From a virus, in IMG/VR virus record IMGVR_UViG_3300021961_000264, positions 1 to 37,466 of that record: a DNA stretch of 37,466 nucleotides. The stretch is one strand, 5' to 3'. How positions within the stretch are numbered: the first letter of the stretch is position 1; every line of letters begins with the position of its first letter. Below the pieces are notes generated by a model that worked only from the letters and a program-made list of their open reading frames with translations, was not told the DNA's origin and searched no databases. Made by a program: the position numbers and the translations under genes. Below are positions 15,681-24,029 of this stretch, one piece after another.

Positions 15681-17254
15681 GGTGAAAGCTGTGGGGTATA
15701 ATTGATGTCGGGAATCAGGCTGTTGGATTCCGACTTGCCTCCGCCGACCGGAAGTGGCGGCGGATATTGCCCAGCACCAGCCCGTTCTTGCAGTTCTCTC
15801 TTGGCCTCACGGGAAACCGATTCACCAGTCACCTGGAAGATGATGTCTGCTGCTTGCTTAGGTGTTGGGTTTTGAGGCATGCGGCTTTTTATTGTATTGG
15901 ACATGCGCGTGATTTCAAGCTCAAAAGCAGCAAATTCTTTCTCCTTGCCCTTGATCAGCAGTTTGTTTTTGTCGAAGAATTCCCCACGGCGCCGCTTCAC
16001 CAAGTCGGTCAAGACGCCGAGGCCGTCAGCGATGAATGCCGTCCGGTCGTCGGGGTTCTCTCCTGCGCGCCTCTTTTCCAGTTTTGCCTTCAACTCTCCG
16101 CGCATGTGTTCCGGCAGGTTGTTGATCCTTGCCGAAAGGGAAATAAGCTTGCCCATAGTCTCTGGCGATCTGTTCCCAAAAGTGGAAACATCAAGAGTGT
16201 CAATGGCGGACTCCAGTGCCAGCGATTCAAGGACCATCTCATCAAGCGACAGTGGCGCTGCGTTGATCTCCGAGACGATTTTCTGCCGCTCCGCTGGTGA
16301 GGTGATGTATTTGAACTCAACGTCGTCACCCCGCTTAATCTCGCCGGTGGCAACCTTGTCGGCAATATCGCCAAGTTCCGTCAACTTGAGCGTCCGGTCT
16401 TGGGTTTCAATGTGAGCCTCAAGGCGCTTCTTGTCGGTTTCCGGCAAGTCCCACGCCTTGATCATTTCCCTCGCCGCAGCCGGGTCTGTTTCCGCTGTCT
16501 TCAATATGTCATAAGAAAGTTGTCCATCGATGACCTCCTTTTTGCGGACCCCATACTGAGCGTCGGACAGAACCTTTCTTTTAAAAGCCTGCTCGTCTAG
16601 TTGCGAAACGAGTTCCCAGTTGTTTTCCAGGACCGCCTGTGAGCGCATCTCCTTGTAGTCCTGGACATACGTCTGCTGCTCCAGTCCATCGACCTCAATC
16701 TCCATGGCGTCCGCCGTTTCGGACGGGACAATGCCAGAGTCTCGGAGGTTGGTAATAGCATCCCTCGCCGGTCCATAGTCTCGCGTCTGCCCGCCCTTGG
16801 TGATGGCGTTGCGAACCGACTGCATTGCGTTCTTGCCCTTCTGTCGAAACGACTCGGCGCCAACCTGGATGGTTCCCTCGGTGGACCACTTGGAAAGGCG
16901 GAGGGACATTTGTTCCCTGGCCTGGGGTGATAGTCGCAGTTCACCAATTTTCTTCTCCATGTTCGCAACGCTCTCCTGCCACGCGGGAAGCCATGCGTCT
17001 TCGTTCCCGGCGTTCTCCTGCTGGAACTTGGCAAATCTCATTTGCTCGTCTTGCAGCGCCAAGTTTGCTTCGGTCATGTTCTTGACGTCGTCTGCACGGA
17101 TGGACAACTCCATGACGCGGTCGGCTACCTGAGCCACCTGCATGAGTGCCTCACCGGTTGCTGACCTTGGTTGAACCGGAAGCTGGGCAACCTTTGCCGT
17201 TTGGTTGCCTGTCTGCAACTGCTGCGGTCCGTCGATTAGTGGAATGCGTGCCAT
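15677..17254 (-). CDS. Internal virion protein, gp15-like
   Basis: The 525-residue, mostly helical protein begins MARIPLIDGPQQLQTGNQ. Long amphipathic helices follow (NLALQDEQMRFAKFQQENAG, SMEKK-type segments and IRADDVKNM). The C-terminus is Pro/Gly-rich. It lies between a gp14-like gene and the giant gene, in the order of T7 internal core genes 14-15-16, and should form part of the ejected core and periplasmic tunnel. The stop overlaps the giant protein start. The sequence alone does not show a catalytic motif. Confidence 0.8.
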   Translation of the reverse strand: MARIPLIDGPQQLQTGNQTAKVAQLPVQPRSATGEALMQVAQVADRVMELSIRADDVKNMTEANLALQDEQMRFAKFQQENAGNEDAWLPAWQESVANMEKKIGELRLSPQAREQMSLRLSKWSTEGTIQVGAESFRQKGKNAMQSVRNAITKGGQTRDYGPARDAITNLRDSGIVPSETADAMEIEVDGLEQQTYVQDYKEMRSQAVLENNWELVSQLDEQAFKRKVLSDAQYGVRKKEVIDGQLSYDILKTAETDPAAAREMIKAWDLPETDKKRLEAHIETQDRTLKLTELGDIADKVATGEIKRGDDVEFKYITSPAERQKIVSEINAAPLSLDEMVLESLALESAIDTLDVSTFGNRSPETMGKLISLSARINNLPEHMRGELKAKLEKRRAGENPDDRTAFIADGLGVLTDLVKRRRGEFFDKNKLLIKGKEKEFAAFELEITRMSNTIKSRMPQNPTPKQAADIIFQVTGESVSREAKRELQERAGAGQYPPPLPVGGGKSESNSLIPDINYTPQLSP

Positions 17255-17264
17255 GGTTTCTCTG

Positions 17265-17810
17265 TTAGGTTTTCGCCGTCGTGGGGCTGGTCGGTTTCGC
17301 CGTTGTGGGTCTGGTCGAGAAATACTGCATGCCCGTGCTGGCTACCTGCGCCATCCCAGAAAGGACGGTGCCGGCCCGCGTTCCTCGGATTTGTGAAGCT
17401 TGCGCCTTGCCTTCATCAAGGACGGCAGTGCGTTGAGCGGTGAGTTGTCGCTGCCCGAGGTCGAACATGTATCGCTGGTCGGCAAGCTGAAGTTGCTGTT
17501 GCGCCCATGTGTCCGCCTCAATGTCCAAGACCGTGCCGGTCCCCATCATGGCTCCGGTGCCGGCCATTGCCGCCCGCTGTTGCGCCCGCATCCTGTTCTG
17601 CTGTTGTGCCGCACGACGCTGGTTCTCGGTCTGCTCGATGGACTGTCGCTTCTTCTCTTGGGCAATTGCCTTCGCCTCTGCGTCCGCGTTCATCTCCGCC
17701 TGCTTGGCCGCGTTGTTTGCCTGCCGAACGCTCATCACGGTGCCGGCAGTCGCCGCTGCGGCGGAAACACCGGCAGAGATGGCGGCAATGGTTGCAACTT
17801 CAAGTCCCAT
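17265..17810 (-). CDS. Internal virion protein, gp14-like
   Basis: The 181-residue product starts MGLEVATIAAISAGVSAAAA, a small-residue hydrophobic segment that is likely membrane-inserting. A long Ala/Gln-rich helix follows (RQANNAAKQAEMNADAEAKA) with MRAQQRAAMAGTGAMMGTGT further on. The hydrophobic N-terminus plus Gln/Ala-rich helix is characteristic of gp14-type proteins that insert in the outer membrane on ejection. The order next to gp15- and gp16-like genes supports this. Confidence 0.8.
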   Translation of the reverse strand: MGLEVATIAAISAGVSAAAATAGTVMSVRQANNAAKQAEMNADAEAKAIAQEKKRQSIEQTENQRRAAQQQNRMRAQQRAAMAGTGAMMGTGTVLDIEADTWAQQQLQLADQRYMFDLGQRQLTAQRTAVLDEGKAQASQIRGTRAGTVLSGMAQVASTGMQYFSTRPTTAKPTSPTTAKT

Positions 17811-17814
17811 GGTT

Positions 17815-18219
17815 TTAGAGAATTAGGTGACACTTCTTGTAAAGCCGGGAAGAAATAATTCCGCCCAGGCTTTTGGCTTCCCTTTCCATAACAGGATTCA
17901 TCACAATTTCAACGAATAAAAAGGGGAAAGGTGATTCTTCGCTTGCTTTTTTCGCAAAGCTTTTCACGGCGGCAAGGAGTAGCTGAAACCCGGTTCGGAC
18001 AGATTCAATGTTGAACCGGCGCGGCAGGTATACGTGATCGACCAAGAGCATGGGGGTGTTGGTCTTCGTGACCCAGCATGACAGGATGGGGGAACCGTTC
18101 TCTGTGGCCACAAACCCGTCCGGTGGAAGAAGCGACCGCACCAGCCCACACCCACGCCGTTCCGCCCAGCCTTGGACGGTTTCAAAATCTGCATCTGTAA
18201 CTCGACGCACCTCGATCAT
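17815..18219 (-). CDS. GNAT-fold-like protein, gp13 position
   Basis: The 134-residue product begins MIEVRRVTDADFETVQGWAE, like the N-terminal strand and helix of a GNAT acetyltransferase. A later segment (DHVYLPRRFNIESVRTGFQ) could correspond to the strand 4 to helix 3 acetyl-CoA region, although the classical R/Q-x-x-G-x-G/A loop is not clear. In T7-type phages a GNAT-like protein (gp13) sits between nozzle and gp14 genes, as here. It may be catalytically inactive. It overlaps the nozzle gene stop by ATGA. Confidence 0.65.
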   Translation of the reverse strand: MIEVRRVTDADFETVQGWAERRGCGLVRSLLPPDGFVATENGSPILSCWVTKTNTPMLLVDHVYLPRRFNIESVRTGFQLLLAAVKSFAKKASEESPFPFLFVEIVMNPVMEREAKSLGGIISSRLYKKCHLIL

Positions 18220-21200
18220 TCGCCTTGGACCTCCAGTGAGAGAATGTATCCCAACAACCCAAATGGCGTTGGGGTGTTGTGAACAATGGAAACCTGAGAG
18301 TAGTTGCGCCAGTCTGCTGAGAAATGATTGGGGTGAAGGTCGTCGTCAGTTCTCCCAGTGAACACGGGCGCTGGCGTCCTTGGGTATTCAATTGGTTGTG
18401 TGGCGTTGGTGAGAGTGTCGCCAAATGTGCCGCCGTGGGAATTTTGCATCAGGAATGTGATCCTGTTTGGTCGCCACCTGCGCCCCTGCCCGGTACCGGT
18501 TTGCAGCTGCACGTCAACAGGGAAGCCCTTGAGGACCGACTCAATTTCGAATCCAGCCGTGTAGTTGCCCGCCAAGTTGGTGAAGTTCGGGAAGACTGCG
18601 TTGTATGGGGCTGAGTTCGGGATGGCATCGGACGGTCCGGCAACGCTGAATGTGGCGCCGTTCTGGAATATCCAAAGACGCCGACCGACGAATGGACCAT
18701 AGCTTGCCGTGCTGACCGTTGTGTCGGAACCGGACTGTGTTGGGTTAATGGACCATGAACAGTCGAGGTGAATCGGCGAGAACGCCATTGCCGACCCCGT
18801 TTCGTGGTCAACATCAGACGCCAAAGCCGTGTTGTCATTGACATCTAGCTTCTCAATGAACCGACCATACTGAGAGTTGCCCAAGGAACGGCGAACCACA
18901 AACCACACTTGGTCGGTTTCCTCATCGGTCGTGACAACGTCTTCAAATGTGTCGCCACCGTCCTCGCCCGTCAGGTGCTTCGACCATGCCGTCAACTGCT
19001 GCGCTCGGTCGTAGAAAAAGGAGAACAACTCCCCAGCCTCGTTGACAACCCAAAGGCACGGGAAGGGGTTCCGCATGAACGCCATCCGCTTGACCTTGCC
19101 AAGCGTCGGGCCAAGCAGGAGGGAGAGGTCCGGTGCGGTGTATCCGTCAATCTGGAAATTGTATGCGAATTCCAAGACCTTCTTCCCGCTGCCTGGAGTC
19201 CAGAGCAGCGCCTCCTCGATGACGATGGGGGCGACGTCGCCGCTGCCGTAGTTGGTCCGCAGACGTGCGCGGAAGGTCGATGGTTTGATGACGGTTTCCT
19301 CGTCGCCACCATCAATCGTCCACTCCTGGAGGTTGGTTCCGACAACCAGAACCCGGTTGAAGGACTGGAGCCACTTGATCTCGTTTCGCTTGGTCGCGCC
19401 GAGAGTGATGTCCATCGCGTCGGTGTCAAGCGTCCCGGTCAGGAAGTTGTAGAAGTCGTCGGTCTGGCTTGCCCAGATTCTTGCCGGTTGACCACGGGTG
19501 CCACCAAACCACAAGCGGAAATCGTGGAACGCAATCGCCGAGGGGTAACCCTGTTCGGCAGAAAAGGCGGGCTTGCGAAAGGCGTTGGTCGCCACGCCGA
19601 TGACGTTGACGGGCGGCAGTTGGTTGCCGGGAACAATGAGATCACCCTTGACGTTCTTTTCGTCCGTGTATTCCGTGATCTTGTAAGGGAACGTCAGAAT
19701 AGCTGTTGCTGGCTCCAGGCGGATGCGCTTGCTGGCGCTCCCGCCACTGGTGATGTTCCCACTCAATCGATAATAGGTTCCAACGCTGCCACCGTCACCA
19801 GTATAGGACACGTTGCCTTCATTGCCGTCTAAAATTTCCCACCGGCGCAATTCTCGCCACAGAACCCCGTCTGCGGATTCTTCAAGCACAAGGGTAGAGA
19901 TGACTGCGGCGCCGGAGTTCCAGTTCGTGGAAACGGTGAACGTGCCTTGAATGAGGATCGCCTCAGTTGGTCCAACGTCACCGGTGCCACTGAGGATCAG
20001 GTCGCGGAAGTATTTCTCGACGCCAAACTGGAAGCGCCAGATGTCGCCAACATCGGTCGAGGCAAAGGTGTCGTCTGTTGCAACCAATTTGAAGTTGACG
20101 TCAACCAAGTCGAAGTCGCCGCTCGAAACCCGCCAAAACTTCGCCCACAACTGAGAAGACCCTGGCCGGTTGCCTCCCTGCCAGCCGTAAACATTGGAGG
20201 TCGGCGTTGTTGAGGTATGATTGGCGATGCACTCGTAGATGACCTTGCCGCGCTTCACAAAGTCACCGGCGGTATAGGAGGTTGCCGTAGCCCAAGCGTC
20301 AATGTCCTCGCTTGATGTGCCTGAGTTCCACACGGTCAGGTAGCTGCCGCCAGTGACGGGTGCCGTCGTGGCTCCAGACGTGTGGGCTGAGTAGCAGGTG
20401 TAGAGTAGGCCGTCAGTGCCGATCACGCGGTCGCCAACGTCATAGCTTGTCGAGGTTGCCCAATCCTCATAGTCGTATTGGATTTGGAGGTTGACCAATG
20501 TTTCATTGAGGTCAAGCGCCGGGGCGAAGTCGAAGGGAACGGGTTCAAATCGGTATTTGAAACGGCGGGTACTGCCAACCGAATCAAGCTGACCATCGCG
20601 CACAATCAACCGTTGTGGCGGAAAATCGGGATGAACAAAGAAGGTGATGTCATTGATCTGAATGTATTTGACCTTGCCGAAATCATAGGTCGTCCACTCG
20701 GGAATCGGAATCTTGAGCTGCTGCGACGAACCAGTAGCCGGAACACCTGCACTGTATGGTTCAACACCAAACAAATACCACTTGGAACTGTCGAAAGACG
20801 CCGTGCTTGTGTGGTCCTCGATGCAATAGTAGAGATCACTCTCGGAGTCACCAGGGTCGTCAACACCAACGATGTCACCAACTTTATATGTGGTGCTTGC
20901 CGCCCAATAGTCCAGAACACCGACCAACTGGTCATCAAGGGGAAGCATTTCCAGTCCGTTGAGTTCCAGCAAGACCGACTCCGTGACCGTGTCCGTTTGG
21001 GCGTCCGTATCAAGACCAGTGGCTCGGATGGAGACAAGGCGCGACTCCGCTGAGTCCAAGTTGTTACGCTGAACAAACTGCGTGCCAGGGCGTTTGAAGA
21101 CCCCGCCATAGGGCGAGACAAGCATGTTCTTCAATTCGACGCACCCGTTCTTGAGCTTGTCGAGGTCAAACCGGCCACCCATCTTGGGGGTCAGAAGTCC

Positions 21201-21239
21201 GCCGTTAAAACTGGCGCTGAGAGTGTGAATTCCGCTCAT
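18216..21239 (-). CDS. Tail nozzle protein, gp12 (tail tubular protein B)-like, with CBM-like insertions
   Basis: The 1007-residue protein begins with the family hallmark MSGIHTLSASFNGGLLTPKM and later NMLVSPYGGVFKRPGTQF, as in T7 gp12 homologues that close the tail tip. Three inserted modules at ~111-158, ~259-305 and ~315-370 share the pattern W-A-(S/T)-x-T-(S/T)-Y-x-x-G-D-x-V, then Y-x-C and H-T-S. This is typical of CBM5/12 carbohydrate-binding modules. The remaining sequence includes GLRFGGTRGQPARIW-like strands and the β-propeller region DFRLWFGGTRGQPARIWASQ. The insertions would place sugar-binding modules at the tail tip. The ATG overlaps downstream and upstream genes in ATGA fashion. 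Confidence 0.88.
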   Translation of the reverse strand: MSGIHTLSASFNGGLLTPKMGGRFDLDKLKNGCVELKNMLVSPYGGVFKRPGTQFVQRNNLDSAESRLVSIRATGLDTDAQTDTVTESVLLELNGLEMLPLDDQLVGVLDYWAASTTYKVGDIVGVDDPGDSESDLYYCIEDHTSTASFDSSKWYLFGVEPYSAGVPATGSSQQLKIPIPEWTTYDFGKVKYIQINDITFFVHPDFPPQRLIVRDGQLDSVGSTRRFKYRFEPVPFDFAPALDLNETLVNLQIQYDYEDWATSTSYDVGDRVIGTDGLLYTCYSAHTSGATTAPVTGGSYLTVWNSGTSSEDIDAWATATSYTAGDFVKRGKVIYECIANHTSTTPTSNVYGWQGGNRPGSSQLWAKFWRVSSGDFDLVDVNFKLVATDDTFASTDVGDIWRFQFGVEKYFRDLILSGTGDVGPTEAILIQGTFTVSTNWNSGAAVISTLVLEESADGVLWRELRRWEILDGNEGNVSYTGDGGSVGTYYRLSGNITSGGSASKRIRLEPATAILTFPYKITEYTDEKNVKGDLIVPGNQLPPVNVIGVATNAFRKPAFSAEQGYPSAIAFHDFRLWFGGTRGQPARIWASQTDDFYNFLTGTLDTDAMDITLGATKRNEIKWLQSFNRVLVVGTNLQEWTIDGGDEETVIKPSTFRARLRTNYGSGDVAPIVIEEALLWTPGSGKKVLEFAYNFQIDGYTAPDLSLLLGPTLGKVKRMAFMRNPFPCLWVVNEAGELFSFFYDRAQQLTAWSKHLTGEDGGDTFEDVVTTDEETDQVWFVVRRSLGNSQYGRFIEKLDVNDNTALASDVDHETGSAMAFSPIHLDCSWSINPTQSGSDTTVSTASYGPFVGRRLWIFQNGATFSVAGPSDAIPNSAPYNAVFPNFTNLAGNYTAGFEIESVLKGFPVDVQLQTGTGQGRRWRPNRITFLMQNSHGGTFGDTLTNATQPIEYPRTPAPVFTGRTDDDLHPNHFSADWRNYSQVSIVHNTPTPFGLLGYILSLEVQGE

Positions 21240-22075
21240 GCTGTTTGAATAACACCAGAACGAGACTGAAGCAACTGTGAATCAGGGAAAGGTAGCGTGC
21301 GTGGCTTTTTGCCCTCCCTGGCGTCCCGTGTCTTGGCCATGGGCGCCAGCATGCCCTCGTAGGACTGCCGCAAGCCACCGGCCTGCCCAGAGGGTCCGGC
21401 TAGGTTCTGCGCCATGTAGGAGGCAAGCAGGAAAGAGAAGGCGTTCACAAAGTCTGCCGGCCAATCCTCGGGGTCGGCGCTCATGTCGTCGATGTAAGTG
21501 ATGTTCACTTCTTCACTGTTGCAAAGTATGAACCCCTTTTCGATGGAGAAGTCATCACTGTCATCCTTAAGCCCGCCACCGTCGCCGTTAATCTTCAACA
21601 CGCGCAGGCAGCAGTCCGGCAGTTCGTGTTGGAAATCCCAGTCGAACTTAGGAACTTTGGCAAACTCTCCGGTCGCGGACGTGTAGCCGGAAGCATACTC
21701 GGAGTCATCGAGGTCGAAGGCGTTGGCACTCACCTTTGTGACATACCAGTTGCCGTTTGCCGAGGTTGCCCCTTCAACGTCACGCAGCAGAATGCGGTCG
21801 CCCGTTTCAAGACCGTGGCTGGTCGATGTAACGCGAAACACGCCGCTGCCGTTGTCGGTGATGGCAGACCCGGTCAGGGCGGTGAAGGAAACCTCGGAGC
21901 GTGTCCGCTCAATGGCGAAGTTCCATGGGTGAGATTTAAGTGCCTCTTGGGCGGCAGTGGAAAACCACTGAAGGGCGACAACGGCTTGCGGGGTCTGGTC
22001 GGAGTCAATGTTCTTCAGCGGTCGCCCACCGAGATGCGTGATCGCCAGATTTGCAATGTCCGTCTTGGTCGCCAT
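21236..22075 (-). CDS. Tail adaptor, gp11 (tail tubular protein A)-like
   Basis: The 279-residue protein begins MATKTDIANLAITHLGGRPL, the typical start of gp11-type adaptor proteins. It continues with AAQEALKSHPWNFAIERT, a common helix in this family. Between ~60 and ~115 an inserted β domain (SHGLETGDRILLRDVEG, then NGNWYVTKVSANAFDLD) resembles the FCCH module seen in several phage proteins. Residues PKFDWDFQHELPDCCLRVLK also fit the family. It joins portal to nozzle. The gene follows a GC-rich hairpin and precedes the nozzle gene with an ATGA overlap. Confidence 0.88.
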   Translation of the reverse strand: MATKTDIANLAITHLGGRPLKNIDSDQTPQAVVALQWFSTAAQEALKSHPWNFAIERTRSEVSFTALTGSAITDNGSGVFRVTSTSHGLETGDRILLRDVEGATSANGNWYVTKVSANAFDLDDSEYASGYTSATGEFAKVPKFDWDFQHELPDCCLRVLKINGDGGGLKDDSDDFSIEKGFILCNSEEVNITYIDDMSADPEDWPADFVNAFSFLLASYMAQNLAGPSGQAGGLRQSYEGMLAPMAKTRDAREGKKPRTLPFPDSQLLQSRSGVIQTA

Positions 22076-22085
22076 GGGAAAAGGT

Positions 22086-22112
22086 AGCCGGGTGGGAATG
22101 ACCCACCCGGCT
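22086..22112. terminator. GC-rich hairpin between decoration protein and adaptor genes
   Basis: A perfect 11-bp inverted repeat (AGCCGGGTGGG at 22086-22096 and CCCACCCGGCT at 22102-22112) has a five-base loop. The minus-strand tail is only ACCTTTT, so termination would be weak or partial. It may instead act as an mRNA 3'-end stabiliser for the head transcript. Confidence 0.7.
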
Positions 22113-22123
22113 GGGTTTTAGGC

Positions 22124-22588
22124 TTAGGCCAGGGTGTAGACGATGTTCCACGTCTGCGAATGCGAGGCGCCAGCAGTCACGGTACCCCAGGTCACGTAGA
22201 CCCAAGCATCGTCGGTCAGTGTCACCGGGGTGAGGGCGGCGGCACCAGCGGTGCTGCTGAACGGTTCCGAACCAGCCGAGCCACCGAGGGCAAGGGCGGT
22301 CGCGTAACCATCAGCGTCACCCGTGCCGTCGTCGTAGATGTAGCCAACGGTGCCGGTGCAGGCATCGCCGGGATCGCCGTGGTCAACCGAGCAAAGCTGC
22401 GGGATGACGCGTGCGCCAGCGGGGAGCTTGCACAGATACAGGGGGTCAGCAGTGGCAGCGGTGTAGCTGGTCTTGCTGACGTTGAGGCAATGGAGGTTGC
22501 CCCCATTGCTGTTCTGGGTGGGGCGGTCAGCGCCGTTGAGAGCGGCATCAACCTGGGATTGGGCGAAGGTAGTGTAAACGGAAGCCAT
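22124..22588 (-). CDS. Probable head decoration / minor capsid protein
   Basis: The 154-residue product begins MASVYTTFAQSQVDAALNGA and is rich in Gly, Ala, Thr and Asp with β-strand pattern (YLCKLPAGARVIPQLCSVDH and DAWVYVTWGTVTAGASHS). It lies directly downstream of the major capsid gene, separated by a strong hairpin, the usual place for decoration proteins. Codon content is as GC-rich as the capsid gene. The role is inferred from position and composition. Confidence 0.7.
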   Translation of the reverse strand: MASVYTTFAQSQVDAALNGADRPTQNSNGGNLHCLNVSKTSYTAATADPLYLCKLPAGARVIPQLCSVDHGDPGDACTGTVGYIYDDGTGDADGYATALALGGSAGSEPFSSTAGAAALTPVTLTDDAWVYVTWGTVTAGASHSQTWNIVYTLA

Positions 22589-22615
22589 AATCTTTGAAGG
22601 TGAGGGGTTAGTTGT

Positions 22616-22640
22616 GGGGCGGGGGGTTATCCCCCGCCCC
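22616..22640. terminator. Strong GC hairpin after major capsid gene
   Basis: A perfect 10-bp stem (GGGGCGGGGG at 22616-22625 and its complement at 22631-22640) with a five-base loop begins 9 bases after the capsid stop. No T-tract follows on the minus strand. It therefore looks like an mRNA-stabilising or attenuating structure rather than a full terminator. Confidence 0.7.
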
Positions 22641-22648
22641 GGTTAAGG

Positions 22649-23545
22649 TTAGGCGGGGCTGCGGTCACAGTAGACGCGAACCACATACTCGTTCTGGCAA
22701 CGGACGGCGCCGAACATGGCGGTCGTGCGAAGCTGGAGGGCATGGGTGCGGGTCGGCAGGATGTCCATGTAAGCCTTGATGCCGTTCATCGCGAACTTCA
22801 CTCCCGACTTGTGCCAAGCGAAAACCGAGGTGATGTCGGTGCCGGAGTTGATCGGGAGGCGCTCGGTGCGGATGAACTTGAGGCCGAGGAAGCTATCAAC
22901 CTGACCGCTAGCAAGAGCGCGGACAGTGTTGAAGTCACTGCTGGTGACCTCAGTGGTCTTCAGCAGGTCTTGGACCTCCTGGGCGGTAACCGCGATGAAG
23001 CGGTCGCCATCCGGCACTTCAGCCTCGTCCATCGTCTTCTTGACGGCACGCAGCTTGGCGATCGTCAAACCACTGTTGGCGGCGGAACCGGACTCAACGT
23101 AGTCGACCGCAATGCTCTGACCGCCAGGGAACGCGTCACTGGTCGTGCCATCTTCACCGATGTAACGGGTTTCGTCGAAAGCGGCGATGATCACGTCGTC
23201 CATCGTGCGGTTGAACGCGGCACGGTGGGCGCCGAACTCTTCGCTCGTCGGCAGGATGATCTGGCCCAGGAAGGCGTCGTCGAACTCGTCGAACGTGGTG
23301 ACCTTCTGGTAGGGGCGCTGCGTGAGCCAGTACTTGTTGCCGTCGAATTCGCCGTCAGGGGTATCTCCCTTGCGGACGGAAACGAGTTCAGCTTCACGGG
23401 CGGTGATGAGGTTGAACGCCTTGCGCTTGCCGGTGAAATCGGCACGGGTCACGGCGTTGAGAAGTCGGGAGTCCGACTGCTGGAGTTCCTGCTTCCAGGC
23501 CGAGTCGAACTGGTCAGGATAGAATTGAGGAATGGTGAGAGACAT
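22649..23545 (-). CDS. Major capsid protein
   Basis: The 298-residue protein begins MSLTIPQFYPDQFDSAWKQE. It contains KYWLTQRPYQKVTTFDEFDD, SEEFGAHRAAFNRTMDDVI and GVKFAMNGIKAYMDILPTRT, features of the phiKMV-like / Phage_capsid_2-type HK97-fold major capsid proteins. No protease or delta-domain is visible, and a separate scaffold gene lies upstream, as in T7-type heads. The gene is flanked by a ~190-base leader and a strong 3' hairpin, consistent with high expression. There is no Shine-Dalgarno sequence in front of the ATG. Confidence 0.9.
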   Translation of the reverse strand: MSLTIPQFYPDQFDSAWKQELQQSDSRLLNAVTRADFTGKRKAFNLITAREAELVSVRKGDTPDGEFDGNKYWLTQRPYQKVTTFDEFDDAFLGQIILPTSEEFGAHRAAFNRTMDDVIIAAFDETRYIGEDGTTSDAFPGGQSIAVDYVESGSAANSGLTIAKLRAVKKTMDEAEVPDGDRFIAVTAQEVQDLLKTTEVTSSDFNTVRALASGQVDSFLGLKFIRTERLPINSGTDITSVFAWHKSGVKFAMNGIKAYMDILPTRTHALQLRTTAMFGAVRCQNEYVVRVYCDRSPA

Positions 23546-23737
23546 GGTGATTTGGATTTGAGTTTGAGGGTGCCTTCGGCGTCGTTGCCGGTGGCTTGAG
23601 TTTTATCTCGCTCCTCGGTTATCCGTGTCACGGGCCAATTCTGCAAGGGGTCACCGTTGTCCTTACGGGCGGTGACGCATTTAGGCACGCAAAGTTACTC
23701 TTTGCAAGCGGAAAAGTATCCCGAGCGGCAATAATAA
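23546..23737 (-). promoter_or_regulatory. Leader region of the capsid gene with two inverted repeats
   Basis: These 192 bases hold no convincing gene. On the minus strand TTGCAA and TAAATG are separated by 18 bases (near 23677-23706), a possible promoter. Overlapping it is a perfect palindrome GCAAAG-N5-CTTTGC (23689-23705), which could be an operator or a small hairpin. A second inverted repeat, GTCACCG-N13-CGGTGAC, lies at 23650-23676. They suggest a separately regulated capsid promoter or a structured 5' UTR. Confidence 0.4.
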
Positions 23738-23944
23738 TCAGCGCCGGGTCAGAAGAATGAAGATGATGGCGACAAGGAAAAGCATGGCCCTGCTGGGTTC
23801 TGGTATCACATGTGGTGGCCTTTTGTCATCCGGCACCACGTCCGGCAGGGAAATTGAAGGGGTCAACGTCCCCACTTCCGGCCAGACGAATAGCTTGTCT
23901 TGCCTGCTCCATGTTGGAAAAGCGAACTCTGTTTCCTTGTTCAT
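23738..23944 (-). CDS. 68-aa ORF with PEP-CTERM-like C-terminus
   Basis: The C-terminus reads VIPEPSRAMLFLVAIIFILL then TRR. This is Pro-Glu-Pro-Ser, a hydrophobic helix and a closing Arg pair, the layout of a PEP-CTERM sorting signal cleaved by exosortase in several Gram-negative phyla. The N-terminus (MNKETEFAFPTWSRQDKLF) has no signal peptide, unusual for such proteins. An AAGGA lies eight bases before ATG 23944. The first ~40 codons overlap the 64-aa gene in another frame, so the ORF could be overprinted, shorter with a GTG start, or chance. Only the tail motif is clear. Confidence 0.4.
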   Translation of the reverse strand: MNKETEFAFPTWSRQDKLFVWPEVGTLTPSISLPDVVPDDKRPPHVIPEPSRAMLFLVAIIFILLTRR

Positions 23945-24020
23945 CGATAAAGTCCTTCCAGCCAAACCACACGCGCTTTTGCGGGTAGTAATTTACGCGA
24001 GAAAATCGGATACGATACAT
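23826..24020 (-). CDS. 64-aa hypothetical protein between scaffold and capsid
   Basis: The product starts MYRIRFSRVNYYPQKRVWFG and continues with aromatic and basic residues (WKDFIDEQGNRVRFSNMEQA) to a Gly-rich end. The regular alternation suggests a small β/α domain, and similar short proteins are common in phage head regions, but I cannot name a family. The start at 24020 is chosen because the region upstream (24030-24068) folds into a hairpin whose outer arm would contain the alternative GTG start. It overlaps the PEP-CTERM-like ORF. Confidence 0.55.
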   Translation of the reverse strand: MYRIRFSRVNYYPQKRVWFGWKDFIDEQGNRVRFSNMEQARQAIRLAGSGDVDPFNFPAGRGAG

Positions 24021-24029
24021 AGAAAGCAA

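Noticed and set aside
23449-23688. 79-aa frame upstream of and into the capsid gene
   Set aside because: The second half overlaps the capsid coding region in another frame and the start is a GTG within a palindromic leader; Ser/Pro-rich end is typical of a shadow frame.
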